Positions 1-8,644 of a stretch of 64,000 nt of DNA are shown here, one piece after another (within the stretch, counting starts at the first letter, position 1; the number at the start of each line of letters is the position of its first letter). This stretch comes from Marinobacter sp. NP-4(2019). GTDB taxonomy: Bacteria > Pseudomonadota > Gammaproteobacteria > Pseudomonadales > Oleiphilaceae. The notes below the pieces were generated by a model. The model ran no database searches. It was not told where the DNA came from and worked only from the letters and a program-made list of their open reading frames with translations. The translations under genes and the position numbers were made by a program. The stretch lies in contig NZ_CP034142.1 in the NCBI RefSeq assembly GCF_003994855.1, forward strand, positions 3,968,001-4,032,000, read 5' to 3'.

Positions 1-1
1 G

Positions 2-226
2 GGCATCAACAACCGCAACCTGCACACCTTCGAGGTGTCCCTGGACACCACCTTCGACCTGCATGAGCGGATTTCAGCAGATCGCCTGACCATCACCGAA
101 AGCGGCATCATGACCCGTGCTGATGTTGAGGCCATGACCGATCGGGGCATCTATGGCTTTTTGGTAGGTGAATCGTTCATGCGGGCAGACGAGCCCGGGC
201 AGAAATTACGAGAGCTGTTTTTCTAA
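2..226 (+). CDS. trpC: Indole-3-glycerol phosphate synthase, C-terminal part
   Basis: This is the last 74 residues of TrpC, cut by the window edge. TrpC closes the indole ring from CdRP in tryptophan synthesis, in the cytoplasm. The visible part starts GINNRNL, continues through the ITESGI segment (active-site strand of the TIM barrel with its conserved ESGI) and ends with the phosphate-binding GFLVGESFM stretch and a short terminal helix, as in complete TrpC proteins. The start and any trpD/trpG partners lie upstream of the window. A large hairpin repeat begins 23 bases after the stop and separates it from the converging DUF4202 gene. Confidence 0.95.
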   Translation, partial: GINNRNLHTFEVSLDTTFDLHERISADRLTITESGIMTRADVEAMTDRGIYGFLVGESFMRADEPGQKLRELFF

Positions 227-248
227 GAGGACCAACTGAGAAGCCGAA

Positions 249-360
249 ACGGGGCGGTGGGTAGGGTTGACCAAAAGCGTGCGGAGCCATGGATGGCGGA
301 GCCCGAGCGTACAGGGAGGTATTCACAGCGTATTTTGGTCAACCCTACCCACCGCCCCGT
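249..360. repeat. Large hairpin repeat, copy 1 (variable stem, conserved core)
   Basis: A perfect 28-base inverted repeat (249-276 against 333-360) encloses a 56-base apical region. The stem ends inward in CCAAAA/TTTTGG. The apical region at 280-309 carries the core shared with the copy near 61.6 kb: GTGCGGAGCCATGGATGGC followed by GGAGCCC. This contains the small palindrome GCCATGGATGGC and two direct CGGAGCC copies. A second part (AGCGTACAGGGA, then GTATTCACAGCG) matches the partial copy at the window end. It sits between the converging trpC and DUF4202 genes, so it could end transcription from both sides, although only a short T-rich stretch (ATTTTTA) follows. Confidence 0.9.
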
Positions 361-383
361 GCACTAATTTTTACATTAAGAGG

Positions 384-998
384 TCACCCGCCAGGTTCCG
401 CCAAAGCCTCCTGCAACAATGCCAGCAAATGCGCGGGCATGCCCTCGGCCAGCTTCAGCGCCGCCTCATGCCCCCGTGGCGACATCTTGCCCCAGGTCCG
501 ACGGACAATACGCAACCACTTTTCCCGATCGTACTCCGCCTTTTCTTCATAGAAGTCAGCGAAATAACGCTCCAGAAACACCATGCAGGCGACATCCTCC
601 AGCAGCTGTGTATCCGCATCCTTGCGTAATTCCCGCTTGGTAAGAATCGTCTCAACCCGGTCACACTCCTCCTGTGGATAACCACAACCCGCCATGATCT
701 CCGCCGCTCGACGACCGTGCATGCGACCGCAGGCCTGACGCCATTCGTAATAGCCTTTTCGCCCTTCCGGATATTCTTTACGAGGCATGGTCCAGCGCTC
801 GATGTGCTGGGCCCGGCAGGCGATCTGCAGCCGCTCGCTCGGTTCCGGCTCAAGCTCGAACAGCCATCGGGTCATATGCAGGCTGTAGGCGTACTCCCGC
901 GGGAGCAGGTCTTCACCCACCTGTTCCCGGTTGGGATCTTCACGGTTAGCGTCGTCGATGGCGCGCAAGGCGCAGTCCAGGTGTTCGGATTGGCTCAT
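384..998 (-). CDS. DUF4202 family protein
   Basis: A 204-residue cytoplasmic protein that I assign to DUF4202 from its HD-like segment (YSLHMTRWLFEL, then RAQHIERW) and the following YPEGRKGYYEWR stretch. The middle carries a helical region with LLEDVACMVFLERYFADFYEE. The family has no established biochemical role that I know of; the spaced histidines suggest an HD-type metal phosphohydrolase fold, but that is inference. The ATG at 998 gives the usual family length. It converges on trpC, with the hairpin repeat between the two stops. Confidence 0.8.
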   Translation of the reverse strand: MSQSEHLDCALRAIDDANREDPNREQVGEDLLPREYAYSLHMTRWLFELEPEPSERLQIACRAQHIERWTMPRKEYPEGRKGYYEWRQACGRMHGRRAAEIMAGCGYPQEECDRVETILTKRELRKDADTQLLEDVACMVFLERYFADFYEEKAEYDREKWLRIVRRTWGKMSPRGHEAALKLAEGMPAHLLALLQEALAEPGG

Positions 999-1048
999 TG
1001 TCTGGATACCATGTATTAGCGGATGCCCCTGATTCGGGTGTTATTTGA

Positions 1049-1666
1049 TCAAACCTGCGCAGAAGGGCGGTCCTTCATACGGTCAAACCACGCCTGCAAA
1101 TGGGTCTGTTCCGGCTTGATGCGAATTTTTACCACCCGGGCAAAGGCAATGGCGGCAAAGGCATTAATATCAGCAGCGGTCAAACGATCACAGCAGATGT
1201 ATTCCTTGCCCTCCAGATGCTTGTCCAGGAAGTGCATGAATTTTTCCACGCTGATTCCGCACTCTTCGCCCCATTCCTTGATTGGATTCATGCGGTCCTT
1301 GAAATAACCACTGGTATGCTGGAAACACATGCCTGCGGGCATGAACAGGTACAGTTCAATCCAGCGCAGCCACTGTTCGATGATGGTCTTCTCCAGAGGA
1401 GTATCACCCAAAAGTGTCGGTGTCTCCGGATAGCTCTCTTCGAAGTAACGGCAAATGGCCATGGTTTCCGCCACGCAGGTGCCGTCGTCAAGCTTCATCA
1501 CCGGTACTTTTTTCATCGGGTTCATGGCGACGTACTCGGGGGTCAGGTTTTCCCCTTTCTGGATATCGATCTCCACGAATTCGACCTTGTCCAGCAGCCC
1601 TTTTTCGGCCAAAAACATACGGACACGACGAGGATTGGGTGCGGTTTTCGTCTCGAAGATTTTCAT
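1049..1666 (-). CDS. Glutathione S-transferase family protein
   Basis: A 205-residue protein with a thioredoxin-like N-terminal domain (MKIFETKTAPNPRRVRMFL, the KKVPVMKLDDG cis-proline loop and the AETMAICRYFEE glutathione-binding SNAIL-like segment). A helical C-terminal domain follows, with LTAADINAFA, the N-capping box typical of GSTs. The ATG at 1666 is chosen because the frame upstream (to 1777) has no family match. Serine/tyrosine catalysis cannot be assigned with certainty: the N-terminal motif is TAPNPRR. It is the last gene of a minus-strand run behind the hydrolase. The substrate is unknown. Confidence 0.85.
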   Translation of the reverse strand: MKIFETKTAPNPRRVRMFLAEKGLLDKVEFVEIDIQKGENLTPEYVAMNPMKKVPVMKLDDGTCVAETMAICRYFEESYPETPTLLGDTPLEKTIIEQWLRWIELYLFMPAGMCFQHTSGYFKDRMNPIKEWGEECGISVEKFMHFLDKHLEGKEYICCDRLTAADINAFAAIAFARVVKIRIKPEQTHLQAWFDRMKDRPSAQV

Positions 1667-1737
1667 TATTCTGGCTCCGTCAGTGGAATTGAACGCGTCA
1701 CAACCATGCAAGAGACTGACGTGAAAAAACGGTTGCG

Positions 1738-2472
1738 TCAAGCAACCAGCCAGTGCCGCATTTGCTCGATAATCCATCGGGGATCATCCAGCGGCAAATC
1801 GTGCCCCGCTTCCGGATGCAGCTTCAGGGTCCACTGCCAACGCTGCTCCAGCACCCAACTGCACTTCCAGTGCACAATACGATCCCTCTTGCAGGCCAAC
1901 AAGAGCGCATCCGGCAGTGGGCGACGGTTCAGCGGCTGGTAGGAGGCCGCCGCCTTCAACTGCTGCCAGGCATTGTGCAGTGACACCGGACGCTGGCGCT
2001 GAATACTGTACCAGTGTTTCATGGTCTTCAGGTCCGGCTCTCTGTTAGAAGTCAGCCGGAGGATATCGGCCTCGCGGTCAAACAGTTCCCGCCGGGACAG
2101 TAATCGCACAATTTTCGGCCAGGCCGTAGGCCGCATCCGGTGCCACAGCGGACTGAAACCCGAGCTGGTGTTGATCAATACCAGGTTCTGGATTTCCCCT
2201 TCCGAGGCGTGTTGGGCCCAGTCCAGTGCTACCATGCCACCCATGGATAACGCCAGGATACTGTATGGCCCGGGAATATGGCGGATCTGTTGCTGCACCT
2301 TCTCGCGGATGGCGGTGATGGTCGCCGGGCAGTGCTCCCGGTAGTGAACGCCGGTCCCCGGCAAATCCACCGGGTGAAAACGATGGCTGGGAAACGCCTG
2401 CTGAAGCTGATCAGGAAAGTCCTCCCAGTGAGCCTGTTCTCGTGTAAGCCCGCGTAGAAGTATCCAGTGCAT
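1738..2472 (-). CDS. Alpha/beta hydrolase
   Basis: A 244-residue alpha/beta-hydrolase fold protein. The nucleophile elbow is ALSMGG near residue 95, the catalytic histidine is probably in PEAGHDLPLDDP near the C terminus, and the acid is likely in LLACKRDRIVH. It opens with the hydrophobic first strand WILLRGLTRE, where RGLTRE replaces the more usual HG oxyanion motif. The start at 2472 lies 2 bases from the stop of the M14 peptidase gene, so the two are probably translated from one message. Substrate unknown; carboxylesterase or lipase-like activity is the default guess. Confidence 0.8.
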   Translation of the reverse strand: MHWILLRGLTREQAHWEDFPDQLQQAFPSHRFHPVDLPGTGVHYREHCPATITAIREKVQQQIRHIPGPYSILALSMGGMVALDWAQHASEGEIQNLVLINTSSGFSPLWHRMRPTAWPKIVRLLSRRELFDREADILRLTSNREPDLKTMKHWYSIQRQRPVSLHNAWQQLKAAASYQPLNRRPLPDALLLACKRDRIVHWKCSWVLEQRWQWTLKLHPEAGHDLPLDDPRWIIEQMRHWLVA

Positions 2473-2474
2473 GT

Positions 2475-3574
2475 TTACTCGCAGTCCCTGTACCAGTGCA
2501 TGATTGCTGCTTCCCTCAGCATGGACTCGTCGGCACCTTCCGGCAACCAGTTCCCGTGGCTGGCGGTGGCGCTGAGCAGAAAATCCATAAACGCCAGATG
2601 ACTGCGCAACACCCGCTGATGGCGATGGGGACCAGGGGATTGAACAGTCCGTCCAGTCGCAGGAGCTGACGGGGCCGTTTGCGAATCCATCGCCATGATC
2701 CCATTTCCAGAGTCAGCGGCAAAAAGGTCCCGGCATTGGTGCGGTTCACATTCTTATAGAAGTAGTCCCACAGATCCCCATGGGTCAGGTAGTGGCGGGA
2801 CTGGGGCTCAAACTTGTAGTTGTGGTCCGGATAGGCCTGCTCCCAGATCAGCTTCAGGGCCAGTACCGACGCGATTTTGCGCATGGGGCGACGACGATAG
2901 GCATAGGGGAACCAGATCTGATCCTGCCAGCCAAAACCCGAATGACAGTCCAATGCGACGCTGAAGGGGCGACCGGGCAGCAGTTCACTGATCACCGATT
3001 CCAGAGCCCGGTTTTCCAGTTCCATGCCCTGCTCGGGATCGCCAATATACCAGGGCAGGCGCGGTGACAGTCGTTGCCCGCCGAGCAGAAAGGCACTCCG
3101 ATCCTGGGCGGTGATCGGGGCATTGCGCATCAGGTCGACGCCATTGGGATTGCTACGCTGGTTCAGGTACATGCCCCCCGGGTTCAGTATCGGCAGCAGG
3201 GTGATATGGACCCGCTCCAGCAGACCCCTGAGATGGTCGTCCCAGGCCAGTCGGGCCAACAGATTGCGTAGCCAGGCCATCACCACCTGACTGCCAATCC
3301 GCTCCAGGCCATGAACGCCACCCACCAGGACAATGACCGGAGCGTCAGCGGACGCACTGCCCAGGTCCACCCGGTAAATCGGCAGCTTCATTGATCCCAC
3401 CCGGGGCCGTTCAATCACCTGAGCCACCACCTGCTCCGGCGCCTCCGCCAGTGTACGTTCAAGGGAAACCAGTTCCGGCAGGAAGGTCCTCAGCAGGCGA
3501 CGCTGGCGAGCATCCCGGGTGGCCTGTTCCAGGGGGATAGCAGCATGAGGGGTCAGATCTTTCAGCTCGGTCAT
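2475..3574 (-). pseudogene. M14 family zinc carboxypeptidase-like protein, frameshifted
   Basis: The frame runs from an ATG at 3574 (GGAG six bases upstream) with clear M14 features: the zinc ligands of GGVHGLERIG (H88 and E91), DCHSGFG (third ligand), and LTLEMGSW holding the likely catalytic glutamate. After GLFNPLVP, at a run of four C on the coding strand (2627-2630), the frame is lost. The next frame continues with the expected HRHQRVLRSHLAFMDFLL and ends at 2475. Adding one base restores about 366 residues. It may be a sequencing error, since three other genes here break the same way; otherwise the protein is truncated only near its C terminus. Substrate unknown. Confidence 0.8.
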
Positions 3575-3650
3575 GTGGGACTCCGTTCTTTGGCGACCCT
3601 CCAACATGACAGTGTAATGCTGCAATTATTTGACAGCCCCACGCCCCTCA

Positions 3651-3678
3651 TTACAAAAAAACCGGAACGGGCTATGAT
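3651..3678 (+). promoter_or_regulatory. Candidate sigma-70 promoter for the solute-binding lipoprotein gene
   Basis: TTACAA at 3651-3656 and TATGAT at 3673-3678 are separated by 16 bases, a good sigma-70 arrangement. Transcription would start near 3685, about 35 bases before the ATG at 3720. It lies in the 145-base gap between divergent genes. Confidence 0.55.
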
Positions 3679-3719
3679 AGACGCAGAGCCGCCGTTCGCG
3701 GTGTTTACGGTCCGCAATC

Positions 3720-4553
3720 ATGCCCAAAGCTGTCCTTGTTTTGACGCTGGCAATGCTGTTAAGCGCCTGTTCCCCATCAGAAGCCCCCAAGGCAACCGAT
3801 GCACTGAATCAGGAGACCGAAGGCACGACCACTGTCACTGTCGCCTCACCCCGCCCGGTCATCACCATAGGCGCTGACCCGTGGTGCCCCCACAACTGCA
3901 AGGCGGGAGAGCAACAGGAAGGCTATATGATCGATATTACCCGGGAGGTGTTCGAAGCGTCCGGGTATGAAGTGCAATATCTGAATGTGAGCTGGGCCAG
4001 GGCACTGCAGATGACCCGCGAAGGACAGCTGGATGCTGTCGTCGGTGCCTTCACAACCGATGCCCCGGACTTTGTCTTCCCCGACGAGCCACAGGGACAC
4101 TCGCACATCGCGATGTATACAGCCGCAGACAGCCAGTGGGAGTATCGCGGGCTGGCGTCGCTGGCTGACCAGACCCTGCTGGCCATCAATGGCTACTCCT
4201 ATTCCCCCGCCCTTGATGACTATATCCGGAGCCACGCCGATGAACCCGCCAGGGTGTGGGTGATTTCCGGCCCGTCCCCCCTGAACCGGGCCATCTACCT
4301 GCTGGAGCAGAAGCGTGCCGATGTGTACCCGGAGGACGTTTACGTCATGACCTGGGCGCTGAAAGATCACATCCGCCCCCTGCCTCCCCGCAATGCCGGC
4401 CTGCTCCAGAAAACCGACACCTATATTGCCTTCTCACCGGAAAATGAGCGTTCCGGCCAGCTCGCCACCCTGCTGTCCGAAGGGACGGCCAGGCTCCGGG
4501 CAAGCGGACGAATCCGGGAGATCATGGCAACCTACGGCTTACCGGAGGACTGA
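3720..4553 (+). CDS. Family 3 solute-binding lipoprotein (transporter substrate-binding type)
   Basis: A 277-residue protein with a lipoprotein signal (hydrophobic segment then LLSACS, the cysteine at about 17). It is followed by a family 3 periplasmic binding domain: ITIGADPWCP, GYMIDITREVFEASGYEV and LDAVVGAF, typical of the amino-acid/polar-solute or SBP_bac_3 fold. The usual arginine ligand context is not clear, and no ABC permease genes are nearby, so it may serve a sensory or detached role. Unusual cysteines in WCPHNC suggest a disulfide. Its last 22 bases overlap the end of the converging META-domain gene. Confidence 0.75.
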   Translation: MPKAVLVLTLAMLLSACSPSEAPKATDALNQETEGTTTVTVASPRPVITIGADPWCPHNCKAGEQQEGYMIDITREVFEASGYEVQYLNVSWARALQMTREGQLDAVVGAFTTDAPDFVFPDEPQGHSHIAMYTAADSQWEYRGLASLADQTLLAINGYSYSPALDDYIRSHADEPARVWVISGPSPLNRAIYLLEQKRADVYPEDVYVMTWALKDHIRPLPPRNAGLLQKTDTYIAFSPENERSGQLATLLSEGTARLRASGRIREIMATYGLPED

Positions 4554-5506
4554 AAAGCCCGCAGGGAGCCACCCTCCGCTGTGCTCAATATCAGTTCACC
4601 GTGCGGACCAATCCGAAAACGTTGCACCTCGGACAGCACTTCCAGGAAGCGATCTTCCTGTTGCATCAATGCCGGAGCACAAGCCATCAGCGTACCGGCC
4701 ATTTGGCCGAACTCGAGCCCTTCACCAGTCAGGTTCCACGCCCCCGTATACCGGTTGCAGGAGGATCGGCCAACAACACGGTTGTCCGCCAGGAACTGGA
4801 TAGTGACCCGTGAACTGTCAATAATTCCGCCTCCGTTGATGTCTTCCACCACCCACTCAGTGCCACGCAGCAGACGTTGCGGATCGCCCCCGCAGCCGGC
4901 CAGGGCATTACCATTGACCGTCAGCCGGACCTGATGCGGATACGGCATCCCGGACATCGAATCCATGCACAGCTGTGGCGCAACATCCAGGGTGACGGTC
5001 AGCCCCTCACGCTCGGCGCGGATGGTCTGGCCATTATCGGTGCTCTCCACCACCCTGGAAAACAGAGTCTCCGTTGCCTCCCCCACACGGCTCAGCGTCA
5101 GTTCTTTGCCCACCAGCGTAACGTGCCAGAACGGTTCGTTCCCTCGGGCAACGAAGGGTGAGGACAGCGCTCCGGCCGCCAGACACTCGGGATATTCGTG
5201 TCCGTTCAGTGTCAGGCTTGCCGAATTGCCTTTGCTCCAGAAAACCGTATCCGCGCCGTCGCCACCGGTGAAACGTGCCCCCGAAGCACTCCTGGACGGC
5301 TCCAGGGTGTAGCGGGTGCCCTCATGGGTCAGCACCAGCAGCCCTGAATCTTCCCGGTAATCCAGGTCAATGGTGGCCTGGCCGCAGTACAGACGGTCTG
5401 CCGGCATCCCGATGTCTTCCGGAGAGTCACTGGTAGACGCACAACCGGTCGCCATTAGCGATGCGACACCCAACAGGCTGATCAATCCGATGTTTTGCAA
5501 TGTCAT
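4532..5506 (-). CDS. Lipoprotein with MliC-like, COG3650 and META (HslJ-like) domains
   Basis: A 324-residue predicted lipoprotein: signal segment MTLQNIGLISLLGVASLMATGC with lipobox cysteine. It is followed by an MliC-type domain (YCGQATIDLDY... VFWSKGNSASLTLNG, the C-type lysozyme inhibitor fold), a middle domain with the GNEPFW motif of COG3650, and a C-terminal META domain (GTEWVVEDINGGG, SSCNRYTGAW, RFLEVLSEV) related to HslJ. The start at 5506 is preferred because AAGGAA lies just upstream. The combination suggests an outer-membrane stress or lysozyme-protection role, but that is inference from the domains. The 3' end overlaps the converging binding-protein gene by 22 bases. Confidence 0.8.
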   Translation of the reverse strand: MTLQNIGLISLLGVASLMATGCASTSDSPEDIGMPADRLYCGQATIDLDYREDSGLLVLTHEGTRYTLEPSRSASGARFTGGDGADTVFWSKGNSASLTLNGHEYPECLAAGALSSPFVARGNEPFWHVTLVGKELTLSRVGEATETLFSRVVESTDNGQTIRAEREGLTVTLDVAPQLCMDSMSGMPYPHQVRLTVNGNALAGCGGDPQRLLRGTEWVVEDINGGGIIDSSRVTIQFLADNRVVGRSSCNRYTGAWNLTGEGLEFGQMAGTLMACAPALMQQEDRFLEVLSEVQRFRIGPHGELILSTAEGGSLRAFQSSGKP

Positions 5507-5679
5507 AGTTCCTTCCCTGATATCGCTTCTCAAGAACCATGAATTCTAAAGTGAAATCCCCCACAGCCTTCATTACGCTGAGGACATGTTTACAGTCAGT
5601 GCGATTTAATCCCGCAAGGACTTCTTATCCCGGGGGAACCCCATTATCCTTGGATCACCTTCAGCAGGAGACATTAGCA

Positions 5680-6417
5680 ATGGCCATCAGGCTCTACCAG
5701 TTCGCCATTTCCCATTATTGCGAAAAAGTACGCTGGGCACTCGATTTCAAGGAATTGCAGTACCAGACTCACAGCCTGTTACCGGGCCAACACATTCATA
5801 CCATTCGCAAACTCACCGGGACGCATTCATCGGTGCCGGTTCTGGATCATGACGGCCACATTGTTCAGGGCTCTTCCGCCATTCTGGATTACCTGGATGA
5901 AGCCTTTCCCGAGCGGCCGTTAACGCCGGCCGATCCCGAGGCAAGAGCAGCGGCACTGGCATGGGAGAAACGCCTGGATGACGACGCCGGACCGGCCGTG
6001 CGGTGCTATTCCTATCATTATTTCCTGCAGCGCCCGAAGGTCGTGGTGCCGTTACTCGCGGCCCAAACACCGTTCTACAACCGCATCCTGCTGAAGCTGA
6101 CCTTCAGCCGGGTCGACGAGATCATGCGCAAGTGGATGAAGATCAACGAGAAAACCGCCGCGACGTCGCGTCAGACCATGGAAACACTGTTAACCGAACT
6201 GGCCGACACCTACCGCCAGCAAGACTTTCTGGCAGGCGATGCTTTCTCCCGGGCCGATCTGACGGCGGCAAGCATGTTCGCCCCCATGTTCCAGCCGGAG
6301 CAGTACCCCGTGCCCTGGCCCCCGGAAAAACGCATCCCGAGGGACATTCGGGACTGGCTGAATCAATGGCAACCGCAGCTACAGATCCTGGAAAAGGTCT
6401 ACCAGGCTAACCGCTGA
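5680..6417 (+). CDS. Glutathione S-transferase family protein
   Basis: A 245-residue GST. The N-terminal thioredoxin domain begins LYQFAISHYCEKVRWAL, with a Ser/Cys-containing active-site stretch. It has SSVPVLDHDG (cis-proline) and VQGSSAILDYLDE (glutathione gamma-glutamyl contact), then an all-helical domain with FLAGDAFSRADLTAASM. The ATG at 5680 has an AGGAG about ten bases upstream; the longer frame to 5539 has no family match. Its 3' end overlaps the converging AraC gene by 11 bases. Substrate unknown; the SHYCEKVRW start resembles the glutaredoxin-like GST subgroup. Confidence 0.85.
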   Translation: MAIRLYQFAISHYCEKVRWALDFKELQYQTHSLLPGQHIHTIRKLTGTHSSVPVLDHDGHIVQGSSAILDYLDEAFPERPLTPADPEARAAALAWEKRLDDDAGPAVRCYSYHYFLQRPKVVVPLLAAQTPFYNRILLKLTFSRVDEIMRKWMKINEKTAATSRQTMETLLTELADTYRQQDFLAGDAFSRADLTAASMFAPMFQPEQYPVPWPPEKRIPRDIRDWLNQWQPQLQILEKVYQANR

Positions 6418-7405
6418 GCCGCCTGCGGTCGCGCCCGGGAGACACACCCGTCCAGCGGCGATAGGCGCGGGTAAAGGCACTCTGCTCCGAGAATCCCAGC
6501 AGCAGGGCGATGTCGGTCAGGGTCAGAGAGGTATCCCCGAGGTACTGTCGCGCCAACTGTTCACGGCTGCGATCCAGCCATTGCTGCCAGCTGAGCTGAT
6601 GACCGGCCAGCCGGCGCTGAAGTGTGCGGGGAGACATGTACATGGCTTTGGCGGCACGTTCCAGCGTTGGCTCACCATCGGCCAGCAGCTTCAAGAGCAC
6701 CTGCTGCAGTTGTCGCTCGGTTTCCGAGCTGCCCGGCAAAGCCCGCAGCAACGCCTGGGCCTGCCGGTCCAAAAGCTCCTTCAGCGTCGGGTCCCGACGT
6801 GGCATGGGAATATTCAGGTATGCCAGCGGAAACCGCACTCGCACGTGGCTGTCGTTCCAGGTAACGGGGCATCCGAAGAATGCCTCATAGGCGCGAGCGG
6901 CATCCGGCCCGACGGATTCCATGAAAGAGACCGAGGAAGGGGGTGGCGGGTTGTCGAGCTGTCGCCGCAGGAACGTCACCAGGGCCGCGATGGCTGCCCC
7001 GTCCGCCTGCTGCCCCAGCTCATTGTCCGACGGCGGCCAGCGCATTTCCGCCTGATCACCATCGATACCGATTTCCGCCAGTGTGGTGCCGTAGAACAGG
7101 GTTTCGTATCGCTGATACGCCTGCATGGCCTCGCCCAGCGTATCCGATGCCAGCACCAGATACCCCAGTACCCCAACGTGTCCCGGTCGCACACAGCTTC
7201 CCACGTCCAGTTCCGGCGCGGCGCTGTCCGGGCACAGTGCCAGCCCTCTCGCCAGCAGGTCACGCCAGACCGCCACCGGGACATTATCCTGCGCGGACCA
7301 GCGGGCCAGCTCCGGTCGCAGGGGGCCGGCATCAAGGTGCTGCTGGTCCAGCCAGTCCGTCAGCAGACCGGTCCAGGCACCGGTTACCCTTACCACTCTC
7401 GCCAT
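6407..7405 (-). CDS. AraC family transcriptional regulator
   Basis: A 332-residue regulator. The N-terminal two thirds match the Arabinose_bd type ligand domain (GVLGYLVLASDTLGEAMQAYQRYETLF, then SSVSFMESVGP and AYEAFFGCPV). The C terminus holds two helix-turn-helix units (ERAAKAMYMSPRTLQRRLAG and LTLTDIALLLGFSEQSAFTRAYRRWTG), the AraC hallmark. It is divergent from the fatty acid hydroxylase-family gene at 7536, with 130 bases between them, so that gene is its most likely target. Regulators of this subgroup often sense lipids or hydrocarbon products, which would suit a membrane hydroxylase partner, but this is inference. Confidence 0.9.
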   Translation of the reverse strand: MARVVRVTGAWTGLLTDWLDQQHLDAGPLRPELARWSAQDNVPVAVWRDLLARGLALCPDSAAPELDVGSCVRPGHVGVLGYLVLASDTLGEAMQAYQRYETLFYGTTLAEIGIDGDQAEMRWPPSDNELGQQADGAAIAALVTFLRRQLDNPPPPSSVSFMESVGPDAARAYEAFFGCPVTWNDSHVRVRFPLAYLNIPMPRRDPTLKELLDRQAQALLRALPGSSETERQLQQVLLKLLADGEPTLERAAKAMYMSPRTLQRRLAGHQLSWQQWLDRSREQLARQYLGDTSLTLTDIALLLGFSEQSAFTRAYRRWTGVSPGRDRRRLSG

Positions 7406-7535
7406 GGCGAACGACTCCTGACCATTGCTTCAACATTGGCATGGATTATCAATTCAGTGGCGTATATCGTCAATTATAAAACCGAGGAGCAGGCAAAAAT
7501 AGACAGCACACAATAACGGATAACCGGATCTGCTT

Positions 7536-8477
7536 ATGGCTATTACCGACATGATGCTGACCGTTCTGGAGAACAGCGGCCTGCTACCACTCTGGAACGC
7601 CATAGCGCCCTGGCTGGCCCTGGACGAACGGCAACTGATTTTCATGATTGCAACGCCGGTGTTTATCGCCATCACCGTCTGGGAATACCTGAGGCTTCGC
7701 CATGACCCGACACTGATGGACACCCGGGAAGCCATCCGCAACTTCGCCCTGGGCGCCGGTTACCAGGCGACCGAATTGCTGTTTGCCGGTATCATTGCCT
7801 TTCCGGTCTACGCATTCCTTTACCACTATCGGCTGCTGGAGCTGGAGCTGACCTGGGTCACCGGGTTCCTGACCTTTCTGGGGGTCGACTTCTGTTTTTA
7901 CTGGATGCACCGGGCCAGCCATCGCATACGCTGGTTCTGGGCCGCCCACGTGGTCCATCACTCCTCGGAGCGCATGAACTTTTCCACCGCGATGCGCCAG
8001 AACGCCACCAATATTTTCAATGGTGGGTGGATGTTCTACCTGCCATTGGCGTTTATCGGCTTTAACCCGGTCTGGATCGGGGTCGCCTATGCCCTGTCAC
8101 TGGTGTACCAGTTCTTTATCCATACCACACTGGTCAGGCAGTTACCGTCCTGGGTGGAACTTGTGTTTAACACACCCAGCCACCACCGTGTACACCATGG
8201 CCGCAACCCGGACTATATCGACCGCAACTACGGTGGCACCCTGATTATCTGGGACCGGCTGTTTGGTACCTTTACACCGGAGGATGCCCGGAATCCCCCG
8301 GAATACGGCATTACCCGCCCCGTGTACTCCAACAACCTGATCGTATTATGGACCCACGAGTACAGGGACATGTTCCGGGACATGACTCGCCCGGGCGCGT
8401 TGAGCTCCCGACTTCAGCACCTCTGGCGACCGCCGGAGTGGGAACGGACAGACCATCAGCGCGACTCTGCAAAATAA
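7536..8477 (+). CDS. Sterol desaturase / fatty acid hydroxylase superfamily membrane protein
   Basis: A 313-residue integral membrane di-iron protein. Several hydrophobic segments occur in the first 130 residues and around 170-200. The three histidine clusters of the superfamily are present: HRASHR, HVVHHSS and HHRVHHG, with the extra NPDYIDRNYGG and WDRLFGTF segments. Such enzymes hydroxylate or desaturate lipids or cleave ether lipids using O2. The exact reaction cannot be told from sequence alone. It is divergent from the AraC regulator. Confidence 0.9.
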   Translation: MAITDMMLTVLENSGLLPLWNAIAPWLALDERQLIFMIATPVFIAITVWEYLRLRHDPTLMDTREAIRNFALGAGYQATELLFAGIIAFPVYAFLYHYRLLELELTWVTGFLTFLGVDFCFYWMHRASHRIRWFWAAHVVHHSSERMNFSTAMRQNATNIFNGGWMFYLPLAFIGFNPVWIGVAYALSLVYQFFIHTTLVRQLPSWVELVFNTPSHHRVHHGRNPDYIDRNYGGTLIIWDRLFGTFTPEDARNPPEYGITRPVYSNNLIVLWTHEYRDMFRDMTRPGALSSRLQHLWRPPEWERTDHQRDSAK

Positions 8478-8644
8478 ACGACAACCAATAACCGAGTGTC
8501 AGACCATTTTACATGCTGATCGGCAAGGGTAGAGCAAAAAAACAATAACTCTCTGTTTTTAAAGTGGTCTGCACGCATCGGCTTGGTACTTGCCTTTATG
8601 GACGGCGCATGAAACGCACTTACTATGACACGGAGAAGTTACAC

